Assembly (NCBI RefSeq): GCF_937425535.1
Contig: NZ_OW485603.1
Coordinates: 1 to 64,000 of the forward strand
Direction: 5' to 3'
Source: Rhodovastum atsumiense
Lineage (GTDB): Bacteria; Pseudomonadota; Alphaproteobacteria; Acetobacterales; Acetobacteraceae
Length of the DNA: 64,000 nucleotides
In this document: piece after piece, positions 8,315-19,500 of the stretch
Layout of the letters: each line of letters opens with the position of its first letter
Numbering within the stretch: the stretch's first letter is position 1
The notes under the pieces: model-generated
The model's database searches: none
What the model saw: only the letters and a program-made list of their open reading frames with translations
What the model was told of the DNA's origin: nothing
Translations under genes and position numbers: made by a program

Positions 8315-8890
8315 TCACCCGTTGGCCTGGGTGCGTGAGCCGAGCAGTTCGCGCTTCACGCGCGAGGTTGGTGGGTGAGGGCCAATAAACGTCGCCAGCA
8401 TGACCGTGGCGAACCGCCGGTTTGCAATCCTGCCGAGAGGCCGTTGGTTCACGCTGATCTCTGCCCCACTGGGAGTGAAGAGGATGGTGAACCGGTCCCC
8501 CTTGCGCACGGCCGGCACGGCGGCGAGAAACCGCGCCACCTCGGCCGACGACAGGTCACAAGGGGAGTCGCAATTCCGGTCGAACCCCTCGCGCCATGCC
8601 GCCCGGGCCCTCTCCTGGTCCACGTCGCGGAGGAATCGTATGTCCAGCAGTTTCATGTCCGTGGAGCGAAGGATGCGCTCGGGATCGCTATCCGGGTGCA
8701 CCAGATAGAGGCCGCCGACATAGATCGGGATCTGCAGGACGGAGTAGCTCCGGAGCGCTATGCCATTGAGCCGCAGCTCGGTGCGCCCAATCCATTGCTC
8801 GTCTGGCAGCGTGACGCCTTCCAGTTCGGCGGCTCGGGCAGAAGAAAGTAGGGCAAAACCAGCGACGACGGAGAGCAGCGCACGCCTCAT
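8315..8890 (-). CDS. Chalcone-isomerase-like secreted protein
   Basis: This 191-residue protein starts at ATG 8890 behind GGGAGGA. It has a signal peptide (MRRALLSVVAGFALLSSARA) and so is probably periplasmic. The mature part reads like the bacterial chalcone isomerase-like family: LEGVTLPDEQWIGRTELRLN, GIALRSYSVLQIPIYVGGLYL, RILRSTDMKLLDIRFLRDVD, then GDRFTILFTPSGAEISVNQ. Bacterial members lack an assigned substrate and are not thought to be true chalcone isomerases. It stands alone between mobile-element remnants, so its context says nothing about its role. The last 25 residues are less typical and could result from a nearby rearrangement. Confidence 0.8.
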   Translation of the reverse strand: MRRALLSVVAGFALLSSARAAELEGVTLPDEQWIGRTELRLNGIALRSYSVLQIPIYVGGLYLVHPDSDPERILRSTDMKLLDIRFLRDVDQERARAAWREGFDRNCDSPCDLSSAEVARFLAAVPAVRKGDRFTILFTPSGAEISVNQRPLGRIANRRFATVMLATFIGPHPPTSRVKRELLGSRTQANG

Positions 8891-9264
8891 AGGTCCTCCC
8901 ACCCGGCATCTCGGGGACACGGTTGCCGTCCTGTGCCAGGAACACCGCGGCATCCACCCTGGCTTTCAGCGCCGCGAACAGCCGGTGCAGTTCAGCTTGA
9001 GATACGGATGTTATAACGCGCTCGCTTTTGCATGCGAGCCGATGCCGAACACTGAAAATTTCTGAGAATTCTTGGGCAGACATGAGAGGCGGTTCCGTTT
9101 GGAATGCCGCCAGCCTGATCCGTTTTGTGAAACCGCATGGGTCAGGTCGGCCAGTGCGGCTCCTCAAACGTAATCCCTGCCGCGTCGGCCGTCCCCTCCG
9201 CATTCCCCAATGGCCGACTTGTCCGTTTCACCCACATATGTGCATCGTGGCAGGATATTCATGG
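8891..9264. other. Intergenic stretch, no gene recognised
   Basis: The region upstream of the secreted protein gene has only short overlapping frames with no ribosome sites or recognisable motifs. It should contain the promoter of the 8315-8890 gene, but I could not identify clear -35/-10 boxes. Confidence 0.4.
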
Positions 9265-9865
9265 TTACCGCTGATGACACTGTCGCGATTCGGGAAGCCT
9301 ACCAGCCCGTTGAAGAAGTCGACCTTCAGCTGAACGGGTATGGCTGAAGGCTGACGACGAGAACAGCAAGACCAGCGCGCCATTCGGTGTGACAACGGCG
9401 CCAAGCCAGACAGAAGCTCGGTCCCGGAGCCCCCGGGGTGTTTCTGCCCCGGTCAGGAGCCGCATGATCAATCCTAAGTTGTAGCCTGCGACGTGGATCA
9501 GGTAGCGCTTCTGGACCTTCTCCCGACCGCGTAGCCAGACCCGTCGCATCCCGCCGCGATCGAGGGTCAGGGCGAAACTTCGCTCGACCCATTCGGTCCG
9601 CAGCTTGAAGGCTTCCCGTGCCACCCCGGACAGCAGGCGGGCACGGTTGTTGTAGACCGCGCGGCGGGCCGCCTCGTCGCCATGCCAGCGCAGGCATTGC
9701 TTGCGCTTCGGCTCGGCAAATGCGGGTCTTCCACGGGCCATCGTCCAGGACCTTCAGTGTGGCGCGCGCATGATACCCTTTGTCGGCGACCAGTTCGGCC
9801 GGGTCCTCGGATGTAGGTGCCACATCCACCGCGGCCAGTTGCTTCTGAGCTGCACCCGGTTTCCC
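9265..9865 (-). pseudogene. IS1182-family transposase, frameshifted C-terminal remnant
   Basis: The reverse strand reads AAVDVAPTSEDPAELVADKG then YHARATLKVLDDGPWKTRI in one frame, and EPKRKQCLRWHGDEAARRAV followed by NNRARLLS, KLRTEWVERSFALTLDRGG and KRYLIHVAGYNLGLIMRLL in another. Together these form the C-terminal half of an IS1182/IS5-type transposase with one frameshift near 9730. The N-terminal half is absent. The end region (GCCCGTTGAAGAAGTCGAC near 9308) resembles the usual terminus of such elements. A related fragment is at 23156-23335. Confidence 0.8.
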
Positions 9866-9977
9866 TGGACAGCGATTTGTCCGAGAGGAGGCGGGTATGG
9901 TGAAGTCCAGCATGAACGAGATCGTAGCCAGAGATGCGGATGGTGGGCCTGTGGACACCAGGGGCGGGGGCGTCCAG

Positions 9978-11373
9978 GAGCTATGCTGGAAATTGGGTGA
10001 CGGCCCGATCAGGCGGCGGTCTGCACTGGGGCCTCGATGACCTCGAGGCCGTTGCGGAATCTGACACCTCGGACGACCTTCGGCAACTGGTTCTCACCCT
10101 TCAGGCGGCGCCATGTCTTGGCAGCCATCATCACCAGTTTGAAAACCATGAGGCGGGCAGTGTCCTGCGAGAGCGCGCCCTTGGTCCGCACCGTGCGCAG
10201 GCGAACGGTGGCGAACACGCTTTCAATCGGGTTCGATGTGCGCAGATGATCCCAGTGCTCGGCTGGGAAGTCGTAGAAGGTCAGCAGCGCGTCACGGTCC
10301 TTGAGCAGGCAGGCAACGGCCTTGGCGTATTTCGCCGCATATTTCTCGGCGAACGTATCCACGGCGTCCTCGGCCGTGGCACGGTCAGGCGCCTGCCAGA
10401 TCTCGCGCAGGTCATGCTTGACCGCGGGCTGAACCGACTTGGGCAGCTTGTCGAGGATATTCGCGGTTTTATGCACCCAGCAGCGCTGATGCCGGGTGGT
10501 CGGGAACACCTCCCCCAGTGCTTTCCAGAAGCCGAGACTTCCATCTCCGGTGGCCAGCCGCGGCGCGACCGCCAGCCCGCGGGCCTTGAGGTCGACCAGC
10601 AGCTCGTGCCAGCTCTGTGCGCTCTCGCGCATCCCGACCTGAAAGCCCACGAGTTCCTTCTTGCCCTCCGGGGTGGCGCCGATCAGGACCAACATGCACT
10701 CGGCCTGCGGCTCCATGCGCGCCTGTAGATAGACGCCATCGGCCCAGAAATAGACGTAATGCCGGGCCGACAGGTCGCGGCGCTGCCAGCGGGTATAGTC
10801 GGACTGCCATTCGTCCCGCAGACGGCCAATGACCGCAGGCGACAGGTTCGGCGCCTCCGGGCCGAGCAGCGCCGTCAGCGCCTCCTGGAAATCGCCCATC
10901 GAGACCCCACGCAGGTAGAGGATCGGCAACAGCGCGTCCAGGCTGCGCGTCCGCCGCGCCCAGCGCGGCAGCAGCGCCGAGGTAAAACGGATCCGCTCCG
11001 CTTCCGACGCGGCGCCGCGATCGCGCAGCTTCACCCGCCGCACCGGAACCGGCCCAATGCCAGTCTGCACCAGGCGTTCGGGCCCATACCCGTGTCGCAC
11101 CAGCCGCTCACGCCCGTCCGGCAGCCACAGACCACTCATTTCGGCCAGGAATGCCTCGGCTTCCGCTTCCACCGCCTGGGCCAGCAGACGCCGGGCGCCG
11201 CTCCTCAGCACCGCTGTCAGCGGGTCATCCACCTCATCGGGCTGACGGAGGGCAACAACCCTGGTATGGCTCGTCATGGCGTATCGCTCCTTCGGGAGGT
11301 TCTGGCAGGCTCGTCACCCGCCTCGATACGCCGCCTCACTCAGGCCGTCGTCACCCAGTTTCCCCCATAGCTC
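9978..11373 (-). mobile_element. IS256-family insertion sequence, copy 1 (1396 bp)
   Basis: The ends are GAGCTATGGGGGAAACTGGG (transposase side, at 11373) and GAGCTATGCTGGAAATTGGG (at 9978), an imperfect inverted repeat. The length equals that of copies at 40636-42031 and 51324-52719. I find no matching target duplication next to this copy, which suggests recombination or adjacent deletion after insertion. Confidence 0.9.
10009..11277 (-). CDS. IS256-family (mutator-like) transposase
   Basis: This 422-residue transposase starts at ATG 11277. It shows the Transposase_mut layout: VYFWADGVYLQARMEPQAE with the first Asp, VGFQVGMRESAQSWHELLVD, the second Asp in LATGDGSLGFWKAL, the ERCWVHK-like motif HQRCWVHKTANILDKLP, and the catalytic Glu in TSNPIESVFATVRLRT. 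The frame is intact. It differs from copies 3 and 4 at scattered residues (for example EMSGLWLP for EMRGLRLP), so it diverged earlier than that pair. Confidence 0.95.
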   Translation of the reverse strand: MTSHTRVVALRQPDEVDDPLTAVLRSGARRLLAQAVEAEAEAFLAEMSGLWLPDGRERLVRHGYGPERLVQTGIGPVPVRRVKLRDRGAASEAERIRFTSALLPRWARRTRSLDALLPILYLRGVSMGDFQEALTALLGPEAPNLSPAVIGRLRDEWQSDYTRWQRRDLSARHYVYFWADGVYLQARMEPQAECMLVLIGATPEGKKELVGFQVGMRESAQSWHELLVDLKARGLAVAPRLATGDGSLGFWKALGEVFPTTRHQRCWVHKTANILDKLPKSVQPAVKHDLREIWQAPDRATAEDAVDTFAEKYAAKYAKAVACLLKDRDALLTFYDFPAEHWDHLRTSNPIESVFATVRLRTVRTKGALSQDTARLMVFKLVMMAAKTWRRLKGENQLPKVVRGVRFRNGLEVIEAPVQTAA

Positions 11374-12308
11374 GCTCCAGCCCGAGAGGTTGACTACATC
11401 GGATACGGCCATGATTGCGTAGGCTCCTCGGACCGACCGGATTGCATCTTCATCCCATCAGATCAGAGACTTGGCCTTGGTGCTACCCCTCGACATTCAC
11501 CACCCCGAAACCCGATAAGAGCCTCATCTGATCCGATTATTCGACGATGCCGGAATCTTGCGCGAGGGTTGCAGCCTGTCATGGTCAGCCGTGGCTTGCG
11601 ACGGGTCAAACCGGAACGGAGGGGGGATGACCATGTCGCCGTGCAGCATGAACCGAGCCGCTCCACGGACAACCGCAGGCGTTCCGATGCCGGACGCCGC
11701 GGAACGGTCGCGCCACATGATGCCTGGCCACACCACGGCCGCAAGGAAGTTCAGGCAGCCCGGCATGGCCCGGCTGACGAAATTGACACCGCGATGTCCG
11801 GGGGCGACCTCCGTCATGTCCCAGGCGATCGGGTCCGGTTGCGGCTCCGTCCCGATTCCGGCAACTCGGATGGCGCCAGTGTCAGTAGCCGAAACCGCAC
11901 GCCAGCGTGGACGCGGTGGGGCTCCCCATGGCGAAGGGCCACATCAACGTTCCCCTGACGGTGTTGGCCAAAGTTCTCCTGACGCGCGCCCGCGTTCGGG
12001 AACAGCCATCAGGCTGCTGGCCGTGATTGGCCCCGCCATCCGGTTTCTGGCCGACGCGTTCCCCGGTGGGCATCCGGTGCCTGGACGGCGACAGGAAAGC
12101 CGACTCCGTCAAACGCATTCTGACGGCCAGACGCGCCAAGGGGGTGCCGAACCCGTGAGGGGCGTTCGGCCATGCCTGGTTTCCCGCCGGAATTGTGTCC
12201 GCATGGGAACTCTGGAAACTGCAAGATCTTCTATATCCTGAGAATATCCATCTTCAGGATAATACAGATCGGCTTTCGGCTTATTGAAGAGGTCAACCGA
12301 TTGAATTA
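11374..12308. other. 935-bp stretch without a supported gene
   Basis: Several frames of 70-230 codons exist on both strands, but none has a convincing ribosome site, codon pattern or recognisable domain, and the longest overlap each other. This may be decayed DNA next to IS256. A short hairpin at 12234-12261 lies downstream of the sensor kinase gene. Confidence 0.4.
12234..12261 (-). terminator. Possible hairpin downstream of the sensor kinase
   Basis: TATCCTGA and TCAGGATA form an 8-bp stem around a 12-base loop, 47 bases after the stop of the kinase gene on the minus strand. No clear T-run follows, so a terminator role is only suggested by position. Confidence 0.3.
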
Positions 12309-14909
12309 TTAGTGCAACAAACTTCTTTCCTGCGCCCTGGCGGCCAATGATGCCTCGATCATGTCGATGAGGTGGGCGGTGCTGACTGGCTTGCGGAGGA
12401 GGGAGAAGGCGCCGCACGGCGCTCCGTCGGCCGCAAGATTGGCAGCCTCACCCACGTAGCCGGTCAGCAGGATGGCCGGCAGGCCGGGACGCCGCAGATG
12501 CGCCTCGCGGATGAGCGTCAGCCCGCCCATGCCGGGCATGGACAAATCGGAAACCAGGACATCCACGGTTTCTCCCCTGTCCAGCATGGTTATGGCTTCC
12601 ATTCCGCTCTCCGCGGCCAGCACGGCGATCCCGGCCTTGTCGAGTCCGGCGGCCAGGGCCCGGCGCACCGACGCCTCGTCGTCCACCAACAGGACCCGGT
12701 GCGCCCGCCCGGATGCGGGCGCTGGCCCGGTTTGCTCCGACGCCGCTTCCGTCCGCGCGTCGGCGGCGGGCAGCCAGAGCGTGACGATGGTGCCGCGCCC
12801 GGGCGCGCTTTCGATTTCCAGGGTGCCGCCGCTCTGTTCGGCGAAACCTTTGGCCATCGACAGGCCGAGGCCGGTGCCATGTTCCCGTGACTTCGTGGTG
12901 AAGAAGGGCTCCATGGCGCGCCCCAGTGTCTCCGGATCCATGCCAGTGCCGGTGTCGGCGATGGACAGGCGAACGTAGCGTCCGGGCCTGAGGCCCATCC
13001 CGTGAACCGCATCCGCCCGGACGTCCTCCGGCATGGCCCCCAGGGTGAGGGCGCCGCCGTCGGGCATGGCGTCGCGGGCGTTGGTGGCGAGATTGACCAG
13101 CACGGTCTCCAGTTGGCCACGGTCAGCCATGACCGCGGGCAGCCCCGGGGGAGTTTCGATGCGCACGGCGATGGGGCTGCCAAGTGTCTGGGCCAGGATA
13201 TCGCGCATGCTGTCCAGCAGCCTGACAGGGTCGATTGGTTTGGCGCGCAGATCGCCGCGCCGGGAGAAAGCGAGCAGCCGACGGGTGATGGCCATGCCCC
13301 GCTGGGCCGAATCGAGTACAATCCGGTCGAACTCCTGCACGGTCTCCGGCTCCTCGCAGCACATTTCGATCATCTCCGCGCCGCTCTGCACCGCCTGGAG
13401 CACGTTGTTGAAGTCGTGCGCGATGCCGCCCGCGAGTTGGCCGAGCGCCTGCATCCGTTGGGCGTGGGCGGCGCGCGCCTGTGCCTCTTCTCGCGCCGCC
13501 ACTTCCGTCCGCACCCGCTCCTCGAGCTGCCGGTTCAGCTCTCCGAGCGCGGTTTCCGCGCGGCGGCGGGCCGTCACGTCGATCAGAATGCCTGCGGCCC
13601 GGACCGGCCGCCCATCGGCGCCGCGTTCAATCCGCCCGTACGCGGCCAGCCAGCGTTCGCCATCCTCCGCAGCGGCGGCAGACCGGAACTCAATCTCGTA
13701 GGGTGCGCCATCCTCGGTGGCGCGCGCCCAGCAGGCTGCGAAGCGCGGCCGGTCTTCCAGGTGAACCACCTCCTCCAACCAGTTCCCGGACGTGAACTCC
13801 GAAGACTGCACGCCAAGCAAAGTCATCGTCTCGGGCGACCGGCGACCGCGCCCCGAGGCCAAATCCAGTTCCCAGGTGCCGACGCCCGCTCCTTCGGTCG
13901 CCAGCTTGAGGCGCGCCTCACTCCCGGCCAGAGCGCGCGTGCGTTCTTCAACGGTCTGCTCAAGCACCTGCCGTCCCCGCAACAGCAACCAGGCCGTTGT
14001 CCCAAGGAGCGCGGAGATGATGGACGTCAGCACGCCTTGGATGAGCGTCGCCTTGCGCCACGGTGCCATAACTTCCATCTCGTTCGCGCTGCTGGAAACC
14101 ACGACATTCCAGTTCGGCAGGGTGTGCCAGGCGCCGATGCGCGGCCTGCCATCGACTACGGAATGGCCTCTGTTCGTGCCGTCAGGAGCGGTGAAGGCCG
14201 CGGCGACCCGGCGTTCGACCTCGGCATCCGCAAGGGGCACCAGCGGCGGCCACGACCGGGCGATCGTTGCTCCGTCTGGCCGGAACAGACTGATGCGTTG
14301 CGCAGTGGCCGGATCAAGTATTTTGTTCCAATATTCAATCAGATTGGCGAGGCTCGGCGCGGCGACAATGACGCCGTTGAATACCCCGTCTTTCCAGCGG
14401 GCCTTCGATATATTGAAGGTTGGCACCGGCGGGGTTATCGCCATGAAGGCGCGGGTTACATAATGATGACCTGGACCGGCATCCCGCGCCCCGCTGAAAT
14501 ATTCACGGAAGCTGCGATTGCGCTCGTCCACATATTTAGGCTCACTTACCATGCAGATGTATCCATCTGCATCGACGATCCATAGCGAGGTGCCGTCCGG
14601 AGATTCCTGGGCGGACAGACGCAACAGATCCTGAAATTGGGCATCCGAACGCAAGGCCGGGCAGTCACGGTTGCCCACCACGCGCTCAACGATGTCGATG
14701 AGCAGCCCCTGGGTGTCCAGCAGCTTCAGAACATGCTCGCTGACGACTTCGACACTGTAGCGTTGAACTGACAAGGCCGCGTGCAACTCGTTGGTCCGCG
14801 CACGAACGGCCATACACAGCCAGAGGGCCAGTGGAACCAGTGCAATGCAGATGGCCGCCGCCGCCAAGCGAACCCGACCTCGGACGCCTGTTTCGAAGAA
14901 GCCGCTCAT
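12309..14909 (-). CDS. Hybrid sensor histidine kinase with periplasmic sensor domain
   Basis: This is an inner-membrane sensor kinase of 866 residues. Membrane helix 1 is near residues 13-35 (AICIALVPLALWLCMAV). A periplasmic Cache/PDC-like domain follows (SLWIVDADGYICMVSEPKYV, SFREYFSG). Helix 2 is near 305-325 (SIISALLGTTAWLLL). Then come a PAS domain (GVGTWELDLASGRGRRSPET), a coiled coil, and a HisKA domain with phospho-acceptor His498 in GGIAHDFNNVLQAV. The ATPase boxes are NLATNARDAMP, ADTGTGMD and GTGLGLSM, and a receiver follows from about 738 (VLLVDDEAS; Asp in VLVSDLSMPGM). The ATG at 14909 has GGGAG upstream. No separate partner regulator is adjacent. It belongs to the same kinase family as the genes at 16513 and 24272. 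The signal sensed is unknown. Confidence 0.9.
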   Translation of the reverse strand: MSGFFETGVRGRVRLAAAAICIALVPLALWLCMAVRARTNELHAALSVQRYSVEVVSEHVLKLLDTQGLLIDIVERVVGNRDCPALRSDAQFQDLLRLSAQESPDGTSLWIVDADGYICMVSEPKYVDERNRSFREYFSGARDAGPGHHYVTRAFMAITPPVPTFNISKARWKDGVFNGVIVAAPSLANLIEYWNKILDPATAQRISLFRPDGATIARSWPPLVPLADAEVERRVAAAFTAPDGTNRGHSVVDGRPRIGAWHTLPNWNVVVSSSANEMEVMAPWRKATLIQGVLTSIISALLGTTAWLLLRGRQVLEQTVEERTRALAGSEARLKLATEGAGVGTWELDLASGRGRRSPETMTLLGVQSSEFTSGNWLEEVVHLEDRPRFAACWARATEDGAPYEIEFRSAAAAEDGERWLAAYGRIERGADGRPVRAAGILIDVTARRRAETALGELNRQLEERVRTEVAAREEAQARAAHAQRMQALGQLAGGIAHDFNNVLQAVQSGAEMIEMCCEEPETVQEFDRIVLDSAQRGMAITRRLLAFSRRGDLRAKPIDPVRLLDSMRDILAQTLGSPIAVRIETPPGLPAVMADRGQLETVLVNLATNARDAMPDGGALTLGAMPEDVRADAVHGMGLRPGRYVRLSIADTGTGMDPETLGRAMEPFFTTKSREHGTGLGLSMAKGFAEQSGGTLEIESAPGRGTIVTLWLPAADARTEAASEQTGPAPASGRAHRVLLVDDEASVRRALAAGLDKAGIAVLAAESGMEAITMLDRGETVDVLVSDLSMPGMGGLTLIREAHLRRPGLPAILLTGYVGEAANLAADGAPCGAFSLLRKPVSTAHLIDMIEASLAARAQERSLLH

Positions 14910-15645
14910 GGCGGACACTCCCAAACTTGGTCGGCTCAATGAGTTTTTGAAAATATATTCACCATCCATTCATTTCCACCGTTATTTAATGCAATTAAAG
15001 TATGAACTAATCGCACGATTTAATTTTTCATTATTAGCCTTGTTGTTCTTATTTGGAATTTGCTGAGGCCGGCCAATTTGTCTCGCGGGAATTTCCACTC
15101 CGGAGGGGGCATCCTCTGCCGTCCGGCGGCAAGCTTGCTCGGCGCGGAGATGTGCCACCTCGCTGCGAGACGCCGTTCCGTAGTGGCATGGGTCCGGCAG
15201 GACTCACGGTGGAAAATTTCCGCCAATCCAACAGTTTGGCGTCCGTGCAACTCGCGAGGAGGTTGACGACCGCCCCGTTCAAAACAGATGGGGTGGACGG
15301 CCCCAGGCATCAGCGTGCCAAATTCCGGGTTCTGGGAAGCGGCGGTCCATGTCGGCGCCCAGTTTTTCGCCCGATCATGGACCACCTCGCCCGTCCATTC
15401 GGCTCGGCCGGACAGCGGCATGAACTCACACGCACCTCGGCTATTCCAAAACACAATCTCAACGTGCGTTGGGTCATCTGACGAGGAATCGGATCATAAC
15501 TCCTGGCTGGCCAATGTCATTTCCAACATAGCGTCGACCACAAAAACGCAAACTTGCTTCCTTCTGCCGTCCACTGAGCAGACAACCTCTCGCCGCCGTG
15601 GCGCATTCATGCCAAGTTGATCTGCCTTGCAGAAATAACAACTTG
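14910..15645. other. 736-bp intergenic region, no gene supported
   Basis: The first 150 bases upstream of the kinase are markedly AT-rich (14935-15060) and probably hold the promoter. The rest contains overlapping short frames on both strands with no recognisable product. Confidence 0.4.
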
Positions 15646-16487
15646 ATGGTTGGCAATAAATACACAGTCGGCATGCCGGACGACATCGGGCCAGACCTAG
15701 CTCCGCGTTGGGGCATCCTGCCGCGAGCGTCGTCTCCGAACGGCAACCTTCTGCTCGGGCACCTCCCGTGCGGCGACCACAACCGCTCCGCGCCGAACTT
15801 GGAGGAAGTGACGCTCCTGCGGGGACAGATGCTTTTCGAGCCTGGCCGGGTTCCCCCGCACGTCCACTTTCCCCATGCGGGCACCTTGGTGTCGCCGATC
15901 CTGTCGCTGCCGGAAGGCAGGCCGGGACGATGACGGTGGGCCGGGAGGGGGCGGTCGGCTTCGGCGTTGATCCCGCCGATCCCGCGGTCGAAGCCTCCGC
16001 CCGCGGCCTTGTCCAGGTCCCTGGCAAGGCGGAGCGGGTGCTGGTGTTGGTTCCGGTGCCGGCCGCCGCCGCTTCCGCCTCGCCCCCGCTGCGGCACCAG
16101 CTCGCCCGCCATGCCGAAGCGGCGATGTCGGCGGACCCGCAGTCCGTTGCCTGCATGGCCGCGCACCGGGGCCGGCCGCGCCTGGCCAGCTGGCTGTTGA
16201 CCGCGCTCGACCGCGCCCCCGGCGGCAACCCGGCGCTGCCGCTGACGCAGGAGTTCCTGGCCGGGATGTTGGCCGTACGTCGGGTCACGGCTGGTGAGGC
16301 CCCGCTCTCCCTTCAGGCCGAGGAACTGACCCGCATCCGCCGCGGCCGCGTCCATGTCCTGGACCGCAGGGGTCTGGGTCTCGGGCGCGCCGCCTGCGAT
16401 GCCACGCGGCCGTCCGACGCCGCTTCGTGCGGCTTCTGCGGGATGCCACTGGCGGGGACGCCGGTGCGTCCGGGACTGCCCGTCTGA
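15646..16487 (+). pseudogene. Crp/Fnr-family regulator with a frameshift
   Basis: The plus strand reads as a Crp/Fnr-type activator in two frames. The first half has NLLLGHLPCGDHN, EVTLLRGQMLFEPGRVPPHV then FPHAGTLVSPILSLPEG, a cyclic-nucleotide-like beta barrel. Near 15930 the frame shifts and continues TMTVGREGAVGFGV, QSVACMAAHRGRPRLASWLL, LPLTQEFLAGMLAVRRVT and ELTRIRRGRVHVLDRRGL, the usual helix-turn-helix end. Members with the QSVACNxxH-like motif are common in alphaproteobacteria. It lies directly before the sensor kinase at 16513. A single-base error in the sequence could also explain the shift. The start near 15646 is uncertain. Confidence 0.75.
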
Positions 16488-16512
16488 GCTGCCCCACGGC
16501 GGAGGAACGGTG

Positions 16513-19500
16513 ATGAACGAATCCGCGCCAGGCGCATTTTCAAGCAGCAGTGTCTCCGCACCCGGTTCCGCCGACAAGGGTCCGGATACGGCCGCCGCCG
16601 CCTGGCGGGGGCAGGCGGCGGCGGCATTGTTCGGCATTGCCTACTTTGCCGCGGTCCTGCTCGGCCACGCGCTCTCCCTCCGACCGTCAGCGGTCGCGAC
16701 CTTCTGGCCGGGAGCAGGCTTGTATGTGGCGGCGCTGCTGCTGGCGCCGCCCCGCCGCTGGCCCGCGCTGATCGCCGCCGCAGGCGCGGCCAGCATCACC
16801 GCCCACGTGTGGCTCCTGGCCGAACCCCTCGCCTTGTCGCTTGGCACCGTGGCCGCCAGCGGCCTGGAGGCGGTGGCGGGGGCCGTCACCATCCGCCTGG
16901 TCCTGCGCGGAAGCGGCGGCGGCATCGAGCCAGCCTGCCGCCTGCGCGACACCCTGGCCATCGGCGCCGCCGCACTGGCCGCCCCAGTGGCGGGGGCGAC
17001 GGTCAGCGCGGCCGCGGTTGCCGCCCTGGCCGGAGCCTCTTTTGCCGAGGTCTGGCCCGTCTGGTGGGTTGCCGACGCGGTCGGCATTGCCGTCGCGGCG
17101 CCGCTCACCCTGGCCGCTGTCCGGGCATGGAAGGAGAGGAGTGCCTTGGCAGCACAGCTGCCGAAAGGGCGGCTGCTGGAAGCTGTCGCCGCCCTTGCCG
17201 CAGTCGTGGCTTGCACGGCCGCGGTCTTCTGGCTGCCGCTCTCCCCGATGCGGCCGACCTTTTGGACGCTGCCGCCGCTGATGTGGGTGGCGCTGCGCCA
17301 CGGACAGTTCGGAGCCACCGCCGCAGCGGCGCTCCTGGCTCTGACCGCGGCGGCCGGGATGGCAGCAGGGGCCGGGCCTTACCTCCAGCCGGGCCTGAAC
17401 CCGGCGGGCCAGGCTCTGATCCTGCAGATGTTCCTGTTCGTCGCCGTCGCCATGACGCAGCTCATGGCCGCCGTGGTGACCGAGCGCGCGGCCGCCTCTT
17501 CCCGGCTCGCCGCGGTCAATGCCGGGCTGGGGGCGGCGGTGGCCGCGCGCACGGCGGAACTGACGGCGGCCAATGCCCGGGTCACCGAAAGCGAGGCGCG
17601 GCTGCGGCTGTTCGTGGACCGCGCCCCGGCCGCCATCGCGATGTTTGACACGGAGATGCGCTACCTCGCAGTGAGCCGCCGCTTCCTACGCGACTTCGCC
17701 CTGGACGGGGTCCTCGACCCGCAATCGGTGATCGGACGCAGCCACTACGATGTCGTCCCGGATATTCCCGAGCGCTGGCGAGAGATCAACCGCCGCGTGA
17801 TCGGGGGGGAAACGCTGTCGGCCGGGGAAGACCAGTACCCGCACGCGGACGGCCGCATCGACTGGGTCCAATGGGAGATGACACCCTGGCGCCGCGCCGA
17901 CGGCTCTGCCGGCGGCGCCCTGCTGGCCGCCGAGATGGTGACGACGCGCAAACAGGGCGAGGCGGCGCTGGCCGAAAACGAGGCGAGGCTGCACGATCTG
18001 GTGCAGACGCTCGACCTCGGGACGTTCATGACACGCGCCCCGGACGGCACCATCCACTTCTGGTCGAAGGGTGCGGAGCGTCTCTACGGCTGGACGGCCG
18101 CCGAGGCGGTCGGGCGGGTGTCGCACGATCTGCTGCGGACAGTCTTCCCGGTGGCGCTGGCCGAGGTCGAAGCGGCGCTGGAGCGTGACGGGGAATGGAG
18201 CGGCGACCTGCGGCACCGGACCAGGGACGGCCGGGAACTCATCGTTTCCGCCCGCAAGGCGCTGCGACGCGGCCCGGACGGGCAGCCCTTGTCAGTCATG
18301 GAAGCGCTGACCGACACCACCGCGCAGCGGCGGGCCGAGGCGGAGCTTGCCGAACTGAACCGACGCCTCGAGGAGCGGGTGCGCGAAGAGGTGGCGGCCC
18401 GCGAGGACGCGCAGGCGCGCGCCGCCCACGCCCAACGCATCCAGGCGCTCGGCCAGCTCGCGGGAGGCATCGCGCACGACTTCAACAACATCCTGCAGGC
18501 CGTCTCGGGCGCGGCGACGCTGATCGAACAGTGGCCGGAGGACCGCGACAAGACGCGCCGCCTCGCCCGCACCGCCATCGACGCCGCCGCCCGCGGCGCC
18601 TCGATCACCCAGCGCCTGCTCTCCTTCGGCCGCCGCGGCGAGATGCGCGCCGAAGCGGTTCCCGTGTCCGGGCTGCTGGAAGGCATGCGCGACGTGCTCG
18701 CCCACACCCTGGGCAGCCCGATCAGCGTCCGCAGCGAGGTGCCCGCCGACATCCCGCCGGTGATGGCCGACCGGGGCCAGCTCGAGACGGCGTTGGTCAA
18801 CCTCGGCATCAACGCCCGGGACGCCATGCCGCAGGGCGGCACCCTGACGTTCTCGGCCCGGGCCGAGAACGTCAGTGAGGGCGGCGCGCACCCGGCCGGG
18901 CTGACACCCGGCGACTACGTGCGGATCAGCGCCGCCGACACCGGCACCGGCATGGACGAGGCGACTCTCACCCGGGTGACGGAGCCGTTCTTCACCACCA
19001 AGCCGCCGGGCCAGGGGACGGGGCTGGGTCTGCCGATGGTCAAGGGATTCGCCGAGCAGTCCGGCGGCGCATTCATGATCACCAGCGCCCCCGGCGCAGG
19101 CACCACGGTCACCCTCTGGCTGCCGCAGGCCGCGTCCCTCGCGGACCATGCCCAGGCCGGGGAAGAGGACTACCGCGGCGGGCCCGGCGGCGGCGCGCGA
19201 ATCCTTCTGGTCGATGACGACGAGCTCGTGCGCGAAACGCTGGCGGCACAGCTTGAGGATGTCGGTTTTTCCACCCTTGTCGCGGCCAGCGGGGCCGAGG
19301 CGCTGGAACTGCTGCAGTCGGGGGAAGAGGCGGATGCGCTGGTGAGCGACCTGTCCATGTATGGCATGAATGGCGTCGAAACCATCCGGCAGGCGCGCCA
19401 TCTGCGGCCCGGGCTCCCTTGCTTCCTGCTGACCGGCTACATGGGCGAGCGGGCGGCGCTCTCGTCAGGGGACTCCTTCGCCCTCGTCCGCAAGCCAGTG

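Noticed and set aside
11524-12241. Small frames on both strands in the IS256-kinase gap as genes
   Set aside because: They overlap each other, lack ribosome sites and show no recognisable motifs.
15474-16637. A 387-codon minus-strand frame at the Crp/Fnr locus
   Set aside because: The plus strand matches the Crp/Fnr family in two frames, a better explanation than one unrecognised antisense protein.
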